The notes below the pieces were generated by a model. That model had not been told where the DNA came from, did not search any database, and was given only the letters and a program-made list of their open reading frames with translations. DNA of 39,653 nt. It comes from Lachnospiraceae bacterium. GTDB taxonomy: Bacteria > Bacillota > Clostridia > Lachnospirales > Lachnospiraceae. The position numbers were made by a program, and so were the translations under genes. The stretch covers positions 1 through 39,653 of the forward strand of contig JAILOK010000081.1 of the NCBI GenBank assembly GCA_024690825.1, read 5' to 3'. Of the stretch, positions 1-8,648 are shown one piece after another (position 1 is the first letter of the stretch; each line of letters starts with the position of its first letter).

Positions 1-762
1 GTTTTGGAAAGTTTGGCTCATATTTTGGATTTGAAGATACAGGACATTGTGGTGGGGGAGGTACAAGTCACAGAAACGGGCAATAACTCAGGAGAGATAA
101 CCGCTACCGAAATTGTTCGTATGGCAACTGTTCAGATCCAAATAAGAAAAAAATGTGTTTTAAGCCTTGTGTTTGCTACTGTTGTAGTGATCTGTAGTAT
201 TGTTGCCGGTATAGCCGGGACATCGGGGTCGAATTTATTATTTGATAAAGCATCAGGGATTGCATATTACCTGTTGATGATATCTTCGCTTGCGGCTGTG
301 GTTTATGGTGGTTTTGCTCCCAAATATGAATCAAAAAGCAGAAGTGGGTTAGATCGTCTCATGATTATTCTATCTATCATATCCTATGGCTGGATGGTAA
401 TTATGACATGGTGCGTTTCGATACTCGTTGTAAATGATCATATTCCATTTGGCATGAGGTTGGAAAATGTAGGACCATTTATAAATACCCAGCTTAGCGC
501 GATCATTGTGCTTAATCTCCTGTTTTTGATAGTCGAAATCGCACGTATGGGGAATGAGTTTAAGAGGCTACATTTTGGTTATGTATTTCAGATAGCAGCC
601 ATATATATGGCCGCATTATATGGAGATTTACTTCAAAGACTATCATCGTTTGATGGGTATATTCATAATTTGGCATTGAGAACGATTATCGTGTTGATCT
701 GCACGGGTGTTGCGTTGGTGGCAATGAGACTTCTAAAGAAATACGATGATGTAACAGATTAG
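1..762 (+). CDS. hypothetical multi-spanning membrane protein, probably 5'-partial
   Basis: The frame is open from the first base of the window. A TTG codon at position 4 and an ATG at 121 are possible starts, but neither has a convincing ribosome site, so the gene probably begins upstream. The product has a short hydrophilic N-terminus, then about six hydrophobic stretches (roughly residues 48-70, 83-102, 118-142, 160-180, 190-212 and 222-243 counted from the TTG), and ends in a charged tail. I do not recognise the family. It is one of the few plus-strand genes here and converges on the toxin gene at 849-1169, with a hairpin between them. Codon use is more A/T-rich than in the metal cluster. 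Confidence 0.55.
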   Translation, partial: VLESLAHILDLKIQDIVVGEVQVTETGNNSGEITATEIVRMATVQIQIRKKCVLSLVFATVVVICSIVAGIAGTSGSNLLFDKASGIAYYLLMISSLAAVVYGGFAPKYESKSRSGLDRLMIILSIISYGWMVIMTWCVSILVVNDHIPFGMRLENVGPFINTQLSAIIVLNLLFLIVEIARMGNEFKRLHFGYVFQIAAIYMAALYGDLLQRLSSFDGYIHNLALRTIIVLICTGVALVAMRLLKKYDDVTD

Positions 763-807
763 GGAAAGATTCATAGATTTGGAATGATACTAAGATTCTA
801 TAAAGTA

Positions 808-835
808 ATCCAGGCTGCCGATTGACAGCCTGGAT
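808..835. terminator. bidirectional hairpin between convergent genes
   Basis: A perfect 10-bp stem (ATCCAGGCTG pairing with CAGCCTGGAT) closes an 8-nt loop, between the end of the plus-strand membrane gene at 762 and the end of the minus-strand toxin at 849. There is no long U-tract on either side, so termination strength is uncertain. Its position makes a shared terminator the simplest reading. Confidence 0.6.
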
Positions 836-848
836 GTATCAAATATAA

Positions 849-1169
849 TTATCTTAATTTGTATTCAAAGTTTTCAAGACCATGAAAAACATTTGTGATA
901 TATACTACGTCGCTTGAATCAATGTAGTAAAGCATAAAATAATTATGCCTTTTAAGGTTTATCCGTCTCAGGCTTCTTGTAACCAATTTTTCGCTTCCAG
1001 GTTCAGCCAGACTTCCGGCAACATCTCTTAACAGTTTAATTGTATCTCTAAAATCATTTAAGACGTTTTTAACCGCCTGGGGATTCTTCTTTATATCACG
1101 CAGATACTTCAAATATGCTTTGAGGTCATGCTCGGCATCCGGAGTAACTATAACCTTGTACTTTTTCAT
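849..1169 (-). CDS. RelE/ParE-family type II toxin
   Basis: A 106-residue basic protein with the RelE/ParE layout: an N-terminal strand (KYKVIVTPDAEHDLKAYLKYL), two helices, then strands ending in LRRINLKRHNYFMLYYI and VVYITNVFHG. The R-x-x-L-x-x-Y-x-x-x-Y-x-I-type core and the final V-x-x-V-x-H-x-x-x pattern fit this superfamily of ribosome-dependent mRNA endonucleases or gyrase poisons. Sequence alone does not say which target applies. Its ATG overlaps the stop of the upstream antitoxin by 4 bp (ATGA), so translation is probably coupled. It would be neutralised by the 84-residue partner. Confidence 0.85.
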   Translation of the reverse strand: MKKYKVIVTPDAEHDLKAYLKYLRDIKKNPQAVKNVLNDFRDTIKLLRDVAGSLAEPGSEKLVTRSLRRINLKRHNYFMLYYIDSSDVVYITNVFHGLENFEYKLR

Positions 1170-1420
1170 GTTGTGAACTCCAACATGAGGTCGTCAATCA
1201 CCTCATCAGCATCACGGCCGAGGGCGGCTCTGGCCTGGGCTAACGATGAATCTATGTGTCCCCAAAGTTGTTCGTCCGTTGATATCCCCAGCGGACTTAT
1301 CCATTTTTCATTTTTGTCGGCAAGCTCAGATATTATTAAGTGAATCGCATTAAGCTGTTCCTCATCTAGCGTCTTGAGCAAACTTACCGTATCTTCATAT
1401 ATCGATGTAGCTGCTATCAT
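1166..1420 (-). CDS. putative antitoxin partner of the RelE/ParE toxin
   Basis: An 84-residue acidic protein beginning MIAATSIYED. The longer open frame extends to 1543, but the ATG at 1420 is preceded by GGAGG with 7-nt spacing, so I start there. I cannot assign the family with confidence. The size, acidic C-terminus (DADEVIDDLMLEF) and 4-bp overlap with the toxin gene fit an antitoxin. The N-terminal half (LLKTLDEEQLNAIHLIISEL) looks helical and may form the dimer or DNA-binding part. A palindrome covering its promoter suggests autoregulation. Confidence 0.75.
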   Translation of the reverse strand: MIAATSIYEDTVSLLKTLDEEQLNAIHLIISELADKNEKWISPLGISTDEQLWGHIDSSLAQARAALGRDADEVIDDLMLEFTT

Positions 1421-1450
1421 TCTTAATCCTCCATGATTACAACTATACAT

Positions 1451-1490
1451 ACTTATAATTCTATTATAAGTAAACGGGCGAGAAATGCAA
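1451..1490 (-). promoter_or_regulatory. toxin-antitoxin promoter with overlapping palindrome
   Basis: On the minus strand, TTGCAT (1490-1485), a 16-bp spacer and TATAAT (1468-1463) form a good sigma-70-type promoter about 40 bp before the antitoxin start. The -10 lies inside a perfect palindrome with 9-bp arms (ACTTATAAT / ATTATAAGT, 1451-1471, 3-nt centre). This is the usual place for an antitoxin autorepression operator. The rest of the 220-bp gap up to 1640 shows no gene. Confidence 0.6.
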
Positions 1491-1640
1491 TATAGGTTTA
1501 TACAGACATTTTCTGCCGTCTGTATTACATGCGTATTACTCAATCTTCAATATTAACCCAGTGCCCTATTTCCTTCGCTTTGATTCATTCCTGATCCTTC
1601 CGGAATTGAAAACATATGGACATATGTCAGCTTTGTCTGT

Positions 1641-2624
1641 TTAATCCGGGAAAGCAGTATTTCTCCAATCCGTCGGAGTTATTCCAAAATTCTTTTTAAA
1701 TACTGCAGAGAATTTACTGGCGTTCGTATAACCACATAACCCTGCTATTTCCGTAACAGTCAGATTGTTGTCAACGAGAAGATTTTTTGATTCCTGCATC
1801 CTGGCCTGGGTCCTGTATTCAAAAACAGTTACGCCGTACATCTGCTTAAACACTCTCTGAAGAGTTGTCCGGTTCAGCTTTACCTTTTCAGCCAGTTCTT
1901 CAATGGAAATATCCGAGGCCAGATCTTCTCCCAGCAGTTTCCTTGCAGCATGAACCTTATTTGCCGAGTCGCCGCTGAAATATCGACAGCCGGCACTTTT
2001 TTTACCGGCTTTTATATCAAGAAGTGCAAGTATCGCACGTATGGTAAGGAGTTTTCTGTGGAATTCCCCGTATTCTACGGGAAGCAGTACAAGTTCGGTG
2101 AAGATTGTTCTCAACATCTCATTTGCCGCAAAACTGATGCAGGAATCCGCATTGACCGCATATTCAAATACAGGTTTATTATCAAATTCATTTGTACCGA
2201 AAAAGCGATTGAGCTCATCTTGCAGGGTATCGACCAGCAGAACTATGCTGATACACCGTATCCCGCCTTTTCCAAAGCTGATCTTCTTGGCCCCTATCCG
2301 GCTGTTGAAAATACATATATCCCCCTTATCGGCTGAAGAGACACGCCTGTTCTCCATTTCGAAGTCGGCGTGTCCCTCCACCATATACATTATCTCGATA
2401 TAGTCTACCGATTCGGGAACTTCTTTCACTAAAGGATAATAAGATTCCAGTTCCGAGTAGACCAGTTCTATACCCGAAGCGATCTCATAGTTATGCATTA
2501 TACCCTCGCCGGCGTCGCTTTTGAGACGATAGGTTTTTTCAGACTCTTTGTTGCACATTACATACATGTACTTTCTGAAGAGTTCTTCTGCATTTACATC
2601 CGTCTGCTTCGAAATATTTTTCAT
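1641..2624 (-). CDS. AraC-family transcriptional regulator
   Basis: A 327-residue protein with an AraC/XylS C-terminal double helix-turn-helix at about residues 222-323. The first helix pair is in ASDISIEELAEKVKLNRTTL and the second in NLTVTEIAGLCGYTNASKF; the hallmark FKKNFGITPTDWR closes the domain. The N-terminal 200 residues have a cupin-like pattern (VDYIEIMYMVEGHADFEM), expected to sense a ligand. An AAGGG ribosome site precedes the ATG. The gene follows the MATE gene by 21 bp and probably shares its transcript. AraC regulators of this architecture often accompany metallophore and drug-efflux genes; its target here is unknown. Confidence 0.9.
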   Translation of the reverse strand: MKNISKQTDVNAEELFRKYMYVMCNKESEKTYRLKSDAGEGIMHNYEIASGIELVYSELESYYPLVKEVPESVDYIEIMYMVEGHADFEMENRRVSSADKGDICIFNSRIGAKKISFGKGGIRCISIVLLVDTLQDELNRFFGTNEFDNKPVFEYAVNADSCISFAANEMLRTIFTELVLLPVEYGEFHRKLLTIRAILALLDIKAGKKSAGCRYFSGDSANKVHAARKLLGEDLASDISIEELAEKVKLNRTTLQRVFKQMYGVTVFEYRTQARMQESKNLLVDNNLTVTEIAGLCGYTNASKFSAVFKKNFGITPTDWRNTAFPD

Positions 2625-2645
2625 GTTTTACCCTTATTGTTTATA

Positions 2646-4016
2646 TCAGGCTGCAGCAAGCCGTTCCTCTCTTCTGATGCCCTTGAACGCTCCGCCCATA
2701 AGGATCACGCCTATTACAAGCACGATCAGATCAGTGAACAGCTGCGCATAGAACACTCCTTCCACACTGTTGGTAAACACAAGGGGAAGTATCAGGACGA
2801 GCGGCAGGAAAAGCAATATCTGCCTTAAAATAGTAAGCACAGCTGCGTTGCCGCCCTTCCCTATCGCCTGGAAGAAGGTTATCGCAAGTATCAGTACTCC
2901 ATATGTTATATACGATGTGAACAGGACTCTTAACATCGGAGCCCCCATCCGGACAATCGCAGGATCCGTGATGAACATCGAAAGCATTGCCTCCGGCGCA
3001 ATCATTATCGGTATATAGAATACCGCCGCAAGAATCGTGGCCGCTATCATAAACACCTTATTGAACGCACGAACCCGGTCGTAGGATTTTGCTCCGTAGT
3101 TGGTTCCTATTGCCGGCTGGTATCCCTGACTGATGCCCCAGAGGGGAATAAATGAAAACGCCTGAAGGCTCAACGCAGCTCCGAGGATCGTTTGCCACTC
3201 GCCCCCTCCGCATCTTTCAACCGTATTGTACATAACAGTCTGTTGAAGCATTGTCATAACCTGCATGAGCATTGCAGATACACCGACACTGAGGACAGGT
3301 TTTGTTATGGAGCCGATAATCCCGATCCGGTTGATCTTAACGGTTTCGCTCTGCTTTTTAAAGTATACGAGTGCCCATATCGCCTGGAACAGCTGTGCGG
3401 TGATCGTAGCTACTGCAGCTCCCAGTATCCCGTTCTGTTTTCCAAACGCCAGGATGAGGATCGGATCCAGAATAATGTTCATTATCGCTCCGCTTCCCAT
3501 GATGATCATTGCTTTCTTAAGCTTGCCTTCGCCACGCATCACCATGTTTGAAGCCTGCGCAAAGTTCACAAAAAGCGAACCGCAAAATACCACCTTGAGA
3601 TATCTGTTTGCCTCAACAAGGATATCTCCCTTCGCTCCCGAAAGTGCCAGAAGCGGTTTGGTGAAGATCAGTCCGACTGCCATAACTATCACAGAGAACA
3701 GCAAAACCAGAGCGATAAGGTTACCCATGATCTTATCGACCGTTTCCTTGTCTCTTTTTCCTATGGCCCTGGAAAGCACAGATGCAGATCCGGTACCTAT
3801 CAGCGTGGAGATTCCGCTGTTAAGAAGCGTAAACGGATAGGATACTTTGACGGCCGTCATAGCTTCAGGTCCTACCATTCTTCCGACAAAGACAGCGTCC
3901 ATAAAGTTGTACAAACCTATTACGACCATTCCAAGGATTGCCGGAACGCTCAGTGAAAGCATCGTTTTAACTACATTTCCACTGACAAGAGTTTCTCTTG
4001 CATTATCATTGCTCAT
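2646..4016 (-). CDS. MATE-family multidrug/metabolite efflux protein
   Basis: A 456-residue, roughly 12-helix membrane protein with two MatE repeats. The N-terminal repeat starts MLSLSVPAILGMVVIGLYNF and is followed by DAVFVGRMVGPEAM, a signature of NorM/DinF/MepA-like Na+- or H+-driven antiporters. The frame could start 12 bp earlier (4028), but there the AAAGGA ribosome site abuts the ATG, so I prefer 4016. A GTTAG-N6-CTAAC box lies 29 bp upstream, overlapping the expected transcription start, and an AraC-type regulator follows. Placing a MATE exporter in the same putative metal regulon as two ABC heterodimers suggests it exports a metallophore or related small molecule. That is inference, and a drug substrate is equally possible. 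Confidence 0.9.
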   Translation of the reverse strand: MSNDNARETLVSGNVVKTMLSLSVPAILGMVVIGLYNFMDAVFVGRMVGPEAMTAVKVSYPFTLLNSGISTLIGTGSASVLSRAIGKRDKETVDKIMGNLIALVLLFSVIVMAVGLIFTKPLLALSGAKGDILVEANRYLKVVFCGSLFVNFAQASNMVMRGEGKLKKAMIIMGSGAIMNIILDPILILAFGKQNGILGAAVATITAQLFQAIWALVYFKKQSETVKINRIGIIGSITKPVLSVGVSAMLMQVMTMLQQTVMYNTVERCGGGEWQTILGAALSLQAFSFIPLWGISQGYQPAIGTNYGAKSYDRVRAFNKVFMIAATILAAVFYIPIMIAPEAMLSMFITDPAIVRMGAPMLRVLFTSYITYGVLILAITFFQAIGKGGNAAVLTILRQILLFLPLVLILPLVFTNSVEGVFYAQLFTDLIVLVIGVILMGGAFKGIRREERLAAA

Positions 4017-4044
4017 TTTATTAACCATCCTTTCGTTGCATATT

Positions 4045-4074
4045 GTTAGTTACCGCTAACCACAGACGAGTATA
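4045..4074 (-). promoter_or_regulatory. metal-box operator 1 and -10 element of the MATE gene
   Basis: An exact GTTAG-N6-CTAAC inverted repeat (4045-4060, centre TTACCG) lies 8 bp downstream of a TATACT -10 (4074-4069) on the minus strand. The -35 is weak. A repressor bound here would cover the transcription start. Confidence 0.7.
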
Positions 4075-4132
4075 TATCATGTGTTTTTGACGGACCACTC
4101 CAAAATGCAATCACTGCTCCGATCTGCAATTA

Positions 4133-5863
4133 TTATGCCTGCAGCGAAACCATATGCGCGTAGGTCCCGCCTTTGTCCATGAGTGATGCATGATCCCCGC
4201 TTTCGATGATCTTTCCATCTGAAACGACGAGGATCTGATCTGCATCCTTTATTGTCTTAAGTCTGTGCGCTATGACAAGAAGAGTCTTGTCTTTGCAAAG
4301 TTCCGATATCGCCTCCTGTATGGCCCGCTCATTATCGGCATCCACGCTTGCAGTAGCTTCATCAAGTATCACTATGGGAGAATCTTTCAGGATACATCTT
4401 GCGATGGATATTCTCTGCTTTTCGCCGCCGGACAAAGATGCGCCGCCCTCTCCGATCACTGTGTCAAAGCCTTCCGGAAGCTGCATGATAAAATCATAGC
4501 ATCTTGCCTTTTTTGCAGCCTCTTCAACCTCTTCGCGTGTCGCGTCAGGGCGGCCTATCGCGATATTGTTATATACAGTGTCCTGGAAAAGATAGACCCT
4601 CTGGAATACCATACTGATATGATCCATAAGACTTCCTAAAGATACATTTCGTATATCTTCTCCCCTTACAAGTATCCGTCCATTCTTAACATCCCAGAAG
4701 CGGGCCAGAAGCGATGCTATGGTTGACTTTCCTCCGCCGGAAGGTCCGACAAGCGCTGTCATCTGTCCCTGTTTTACTTCAAAGGAAACATCTTTAAGCA
4801 CATCTTTATCGGTGTAAGCGAAGCTGACATTATCGTATGCGATCTCGACAGGACCGGATCCCGCGTCCACTGCGTTTGAAAGTTCAGTCCTTCCTTCATC
4901 CTTTAATTCCTCTGCTGCAAACACTTCTTCTATCCTGTCAAGACTTGCTTCTGTCACGGTAAGCCTTGCCATCTGGCCATAGTAACTCTTGATGGAAACA
5001 AACATATCAAAAAGGAACAGCGCCATACCGACCATATATACATCTGATATCTGACCTGCGTTAAAGAGATATGCACACAGTGCAAGCACCAGTGCGGTAC
5101 CTATTCCAAAAGTAAGGTACAATGCCCTTGCCCAGGGGCCGTATGCAACCTCAAAATCAATACTTTCCCTGCAGCTCTTTTCGAATTCATCCGTAAGTCT
5201 CTTCGACTTTTCTCCCAGCATGTTATATGACTTGATGATCCCGATCCCTTCCGCAAAATCAAGCACTTCTTCTGTCAATGACTCGCTGTCCTCCTGCTTT
5301 ATGACGGAATGCTTCATTGTGGTCTTTAACATGAGATTTCCGACTATGATAAATGCTGCGACGATCAGCAGGGATAACAGTCCAAGCCTTATATCCATCA
5401 CAAACATCATGACCGTCATTATTCCCTGGGAAATAATAAAGGTCACAAGTTCCGACAATACTCCCATACAGTTTTCTTCAATAAAAACCATATCCGTCGC
5501 AAGAACGGAACTTATCTTTCCCATGTTCCCTTCGGTAAAATAACCCATAGGAAGCTTCCTTAAGTGATCGCCGAGCCTTAAGCGCATATCGGCAAATACC
5601 ATATATCCGGTTGCAGATTGGAGCACATTGGAAGCATGTTCAAATACAGCCTGCAGGATAACGCTTGCCAGAACCGCGATACCAAGCAAAATGCATTTAT
5701 TCTTATCCATCTGTCCCTGCATAAACCAGCTTATACATAAAAAACAGAGTATCAAAGGTGCTTTCATCATGATCCCTTTTAGGAAGGCTGTCAGATAAGA
5801 GGCTCGTATCCTTCCCTTATACCTTCCTGTATTTTTTATAAGTCTGTGCATTATCTTTATCAT
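4133..5863 (-). CDS. ABC transporter, fused permease-ATPase, second subunit of heterodimer 1
   Basis: A 576-residue half transporter with six N-terminal helices (about residues 18-310) and a C-terminal ATPase domain. Walker A GPSGGGKST is at 373-381, the LSGGE signature at 477-481, and Walker B VILDEA at 497-502. The start is set at 5863 because GGAGG lies 7 nt upstream; the longer frame reaches into the preceding gene. Only 2 bp separate it from the stop of the partner subunit, so the two form a heterodimer operon. Type IV (exporter-fold) pairs include drug exporters and the siderophore importers IrtAB and YbtPQ. The metal box upstream of the pair favours a metallophore role, but direction of transport cannot be read from sequence. 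Confidence 0.9.
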   Translation of the reverse strand: MIKIMHRLIKNTGRYKGRIRASYLTAFLKGIMMKAPLILCFLCISWFMQGQMDKNKCILLGIAVLASVILQAVFEHASNVLQSATGYMVFADMRLRLGDHLRKLPMGYFTEGNMGKISSVLATDMVFIEENCMGVLSELVTFIISQGIMTVMMFVMDIRLGLLSLLIVAAFIIVGNLMLKTTMKHSVIKQEDSESLTEEVLDFAEGIGIIKSYNMLGEKSKRLTDEFEKSCRESIDFEVAYGPWARALYLTFGIGTALVLALCAYLFNAGQISDVYMVGMALFLFDMFVSIKSYYGQMARLTVTEASLDRIEEVFAAEELKDEGRTELSNAVDAGSGPVEIAYDNVSFAYTDKDVLKDVSFEVKQGQMTALVGPSGGGKSTIASLLARFWDVKNGRILVRGEDIRNVSLGSLMDHISMVFQRVYLFQDTVYNNIAIGRPDATREEVEEAAKKARCYDFIMQLPEGFDTVIGEGGASLSGGEKQRISIARCILKDSPIVILDEATASVDADNERAIQEAISELCKDKTLLVIAHRLKTIKDADQILVVSDGKIIESGDHASLMDKGGTYAHMVSLQA

Positions 5864-5865
5864 GA

Positions 5866-7599
5866 TCAGGCCTCCCTTACTTTCCATGTGCTTGCCGAAA
5901 CCGAAGCAACCCACAGTTTTTTATACTCCGGACAATCATTTACCAGTTTATCGTGAGTATCCGCCGCGATACATTTTCCTTCCTTCATCACGCAGATCTT
6001 ATCGGCATTTTTTATGGTCGAAAGCCTGTGGGCTATGACCAGCACCGTCTTGTCCTTTACTATCTCATCAAGTGCCGCATTCATCTTCTCTTCATTCTCG
6101 GGATCCATAAATGCCGTTGCTTCATCAAGGACTATGATCGGAGCATTCTTAAGGATCGCCCTTGCAAGCGAAATCCTCTGGCGCTCGCCTCCCGACAGCT
6201 GTTTTCCACCGTCACCCGCCTTTGTTTCTATACCGTCAGGAAGTCTTTCAAGGAACTCGTTACACTGAGCTCTTTGGGCAGCCTTAAGCACTTCCTCTTT
6301 TGTGGCATCCGGCCTGCCTATGAGGATGTTTTCATACAGGCTTGTATTAAACAAAAACTGTTCCTGCGAAACAAATGCCACCTGATCGTTAAGCGCTTCA
6401 AGAGACATGTCGGTAATATCCTGTCCTCCTATCCTTATGCTTCCTGAATCAAGATCGTAATAATGTACCAGAAGCTTTGCCAGTGTTGACTTTCCGCTTC
6501 CCGATTCACCAACAAGTGCGGTCGTAGTCCCCTGCTTAAGTGAAAAGTCTACACCGTGAAGTACCTCTGTATCCTCATAGCCGAAGTGAACATCCTTAAA
6601 TTCGACATTAAGATTTTCTCCCTTGAATCCGGATGTGCCTTCCTTAAGCGGAGGATGCTCCATCATCTTTTCAAGTTCCGCGATCTTGTAGTCAAGTGCC
6701 GGGAATTTTCCCGCAAAATTAAGCGCCTTCAGAACCGACGGTCCGACCGCAAAGGACATGCAGAATACCAGCACCATCCTGTCAAGCGTGACCGTCCCGC
6801 CGAGCACCATCATGGATCCAAAGGGCAGCATCAAAAGCACGAGACAGGGCAGGACGCTTGAATATATCGCCATCCAGGGCCAGCAGACCCTGTACCAGTC
6901 TATCGTGAAATCACGGTAGCTTTTTACCATGTCGCCGAAACGCTTATAAGAATCCCCGTCTTTATTAAATACCTTTACGACCTCCATTCCGTTCACATAC
7001 TCGATGATAGTATTATTCATCTTTGCAGCGGATTCATAATAGGCGTTCATCTTTTCAAATCCTGATTTCATCATCATGCCCATAGCGAACATCCCGACCA
7101 CGAGGGGAACCAGCGACAAAAGACCAAGTCTTAAGTCAAACACAAACATGAGGATTATGATGATGACGGGTATCGCTATATTTGCTATCCCCTCGGGAAT
7201 GGCATGAGCAAGAAGAAGTTCAACCTGGTCTATGTCATCCGTAAATACCTTCTTGATCCGTCCCGTGCCGAGTTCGGTTATATTTCCCAGCGGCTGTTTC
7301 TCAAGCTTTCCCTGCAGCGAAACCCTTAAGTTTTTCAGCGTGTTGTATGCACTGATATGTGAAAACGTAAGTCCCTGCACATAGGAAACCGAAAAGACGA
7401 TCTCACATACTGCAATGATCACGACCCTGACAAGAATAAAAGAAGCATCGATATGCTCACCGCGTGTGAGTGGAGATATGATCTGGTAAAGAAAGAAATA
7501 CGGTACGATATTTGCAATGATGCCTATAGACATCATGATCGTAGCCCACACGGTGTACTTTTTGTACTCTCCGATATAAGGAGATACTCGCTTGAACAT
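5866..7599 (-). CDS. ABC transporter, fused permease-ATPase, first subunit of heterodimer 1
   Basis: A 577-residue half transporter. The membrane domain covers about residues 15-300 and contains VELLLAHAIPEGIANI on the third helix region; its counterpart in pair 2 reads ETFIAHQLPDKTVAAV. The ATPase domain has Walker A GESGSGKST (364-372), LSGGE (468-472) and LDEATAFMDPENE (from 490). The catalytic Glu after Walker B is present, so this subunit should hydrolyse ATP. A GGAGG site fixes the start. The metal box at 7624-7639 lies 24 bp upstream, and a TetR gene precedes it on the same strand. Export of a drug or transport of a metallophore are both possible. Confidence 0.9.
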   Translation of the reverse strand: MFKRVSPYIGEYKKYTVWATIMMSIGIIANIVPYFFLYQIISPLTRGEHIDASFILVRVVIIAVCEIVFSVSYVQGLTFSHISAYNTLKNLRVSLQGKLEKQPLGNITELGTGRIKKVFTDDIDQVELLLAHAIPEGIANIAIPVIIIILMFVFDLRLGLLSLVPLVVGMFAMGMMMKSGFEKMNAYYESAAKMNNTIIEYVNGMEVVKVFNKDGDSYKRFGDMVKSYRDFTIDWYRVCWPWMAIYSSVLPCLVLLMLPFGSMMVLGGTVTLDRMVLVFCMSFAVGPSVLKALNFAGKFPALDYKIAELEKMMEHPPLKEGTSGFKGENLNVEFKDVHFGYEDTEVLHGVDFSLKQGTTTALVGESGSGKSTLAKLLVHYYDLDSGSIRIGGQDITDMSLEALNDQVAFVSQEQFLFNTSLYENILIGRPDATKEEVLKAAQRAQCNEFLERLPDGIETKAGDGGKQLSGGERQRISLARAILKNAPIIVLDEATAFMDPENEEKMNAALDEIVKDKTVLVIAHRLSTIKNADKICVMKEGKCIAADTHDKLVNDCPEYKKLWVASVSASTWKVREA

Positions 7600-7623
7600 T
7601 TTGTTTCCTCCGTTTATTTTTTG

Positions 7624-7654
7624 GTTAGATATGACTAACTCTATGTTTTTTATA
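7624..7654 (-). promoter_or_regulatory. metal-box operator 2 and -10 element of ABC pair 1
   Basis: GTTAG-N6-CTAAC (7624-7639, centre ATATGA) lies 9 bp downstream of TATAAA (7654-7649). The -35 is not convincing. A short GC stem (AGCCG/CGGCT, about 7654-7672) just upstream could terminate the tetR transcript. Confidence 0.65.
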
Positions 7655-7682
7655 TAGCCGCCCTTCGACGGCTTATAAATCT

Positions 7683-8297
7683 TTATTTCATCTGAAGCGC
7701 CTTAGTCCAGTCATAGAATCTGCACATTACCCTGCAATGCTCTTCTATCTCCTTCCAGGTCATCTTGTGAACGAACGGTTCATAGATCGCTGTCCAAAAC
7801 GAAGTGCACAGCACATGCATTTCATCTCCTGAAATATCTGCTTTCGCCAGCCCGCGCTTTTTTGCTTCCAAATAGTACTGCATATACGCATCAGTCATTC
7901 GCAGGGCAAATTCATGCCCGTATTTTTCATAGACTGTTCCTGCCGATTTTTCAAGAAGCAGAACAAAATCACCTCTTATCTTCCACAACGTTCTGAAAAG
8001 ATCCAGAATAAATTTTTCATCCATTTTCCATGTACTGCGAACCTCTTCATCTGTCATGCCGGAGAAATCCATATCTGTCCGGACAGTCACAAAGCCGTCC
8101 AGAATATCAGCAGATTTTTTTACAACTGCACAGAAGAGCTCTTCCTTACCCTTATACCGTTTATATACCGCTCCCGTTGTCACGCCGGCATTGTCGCAGA
8201 TGGTCTTCAGGTCAGCCTTTATGAAGCCGTTCCTGCTAAACTCATCCCGTGCGCTTTGGATCAGCCTTGGGTCTATGCTGGTATCTCTTACAGACAT
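7683..8297 (-). CDS. TetR/AcrR-family transcriptional regulator
   Basis: A 204-residue protein starting MSVRDTSIDPRLIQSARDEF. The N-terminal DNA-binding domain is typical of TetR: a helix with FSRNGFIKADLKTIC, then the recognition region AGVTTGAVYKRYKGKEELF (about residues 30-50). The remaining 150 residues are the variable ligand-binding/dimer part. The open frame extends to 8390, but GGAG six bases before the ATG at 8297 sets the start; the longer version would read through the promoter. Two copies of a TATCGATAAT palindrome lie between promoter and start, implying autoregulation. Being adjacent, it may also control ABC pair 1, although no second palindrome was found there. Confidence 0.9.
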   Translation of the reverse strand: MSVRDTSIDPRLIQSARDEFSRNGFIKADLKTICDNAGVTTGAVYKRYKGKEELFCAVVKKSADILDGFVTVRTDMDFSGMTDEEVRSTWKMDEKFILDLFRTLWKIRGDFVLLLEKSAGTVYEKYGHEFALRMTDAYMQYYLEAKKRGLAKADISGDEMHVLCTSFWTAIYEPFVHKMTWKEIEEHCRVMCRFYDWTKALQMK

Positions 8298-8318
8298 CTT
8301 CTTCTCCAAATAAAAAAC

Positions 8319-8390
8319 ACTATCGATAATCCTATTTCTGATAATTAGATTATCGATAATGTTTTTATCACGTTTCTGTATGTTTGTCAA
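8319..8390 (-). promoter_or_regulatory. tetR promoter with paired palindromic operators
   Basis: A perfect TTGACA -35 (8390-8385), a 17-bp spacer and TAAAAA -10 (8367-8362) lie upstream of tetR. Immediately downstream is a perfect 12-bp palindrome, ATTATCGATAAT (8349-8360). A second copy with one mismatch (8319-8330) lies exactly 30 bp away centre to centre, about three helical turns. This arrangement is expected for cooperative autorepression by the TetR protein. Confidence 0.8.
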
Positions 8391-8413
8391 TGCCTCCGGC
8401 TTATTTATTGCTA

Positions 8414-8572
8414 TTACGTTTCTCTCACAAGATCATACATACAGCTCCTGTCTCCAAGCGTTCTTGTATTTATATGCTTCATCCCGATCTCCTCATCTCC
8501 ATAATCATAATAAGCAAATACCTCTGCAAACTCTCTCATCTCTGCTTCTGTCAGTTTTACTTTATTAAGCAT
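8414..8572 (-). pseudogene. truncated copy of the GNAT-fusion N-terminus
   Basis: A 52-residue frame beginning MLNKVKLTEAEMREFAEV. GGAGG with 5-nt spacing precedes the ATG at 8572, so it may still be translated. It aligns with the start of the neighbouring GNAT-methyltransferase: LTEAEMREFAEVFAYYDYG against LREDEIRDIGDAFADFEYG, followed by a shared G-M and a similar Y-x-x-V-R. The acetyl-CoA binding motif and everything after it are missing. The simplest reading is a tandem duplicate that decayed to its first 50 residues. A standalone small protein is less likely. It ends 24 bp before the tetR -35. Confidence 0.6.
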
Positions 8573-8648
8573 AACACCCTCCTTGAAATGATCGACTCTG
8601 ATAGCTCGGATCGTAGACACGCTGTTTTATAATACCCAATAAATCAGA

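Noticed and set aside
1128-1343. Plus-strand frame overlapping the toxin-antitoxin genes
   Set aside because: It has no ribosome site and lies opposite two well-supported overlapping genes.
1608-1628. Repeated CATATG near the end of the AraC gene
   Set aside because: It is a short direct repeat without a partner elsewhere and is not clearly an operator or terminator.
8414-8620. 68-residue version of the GNAT fragment
   Set aside because: The upstream part has no ribosome site; GGAGG supports the ATG at 8572 instead.
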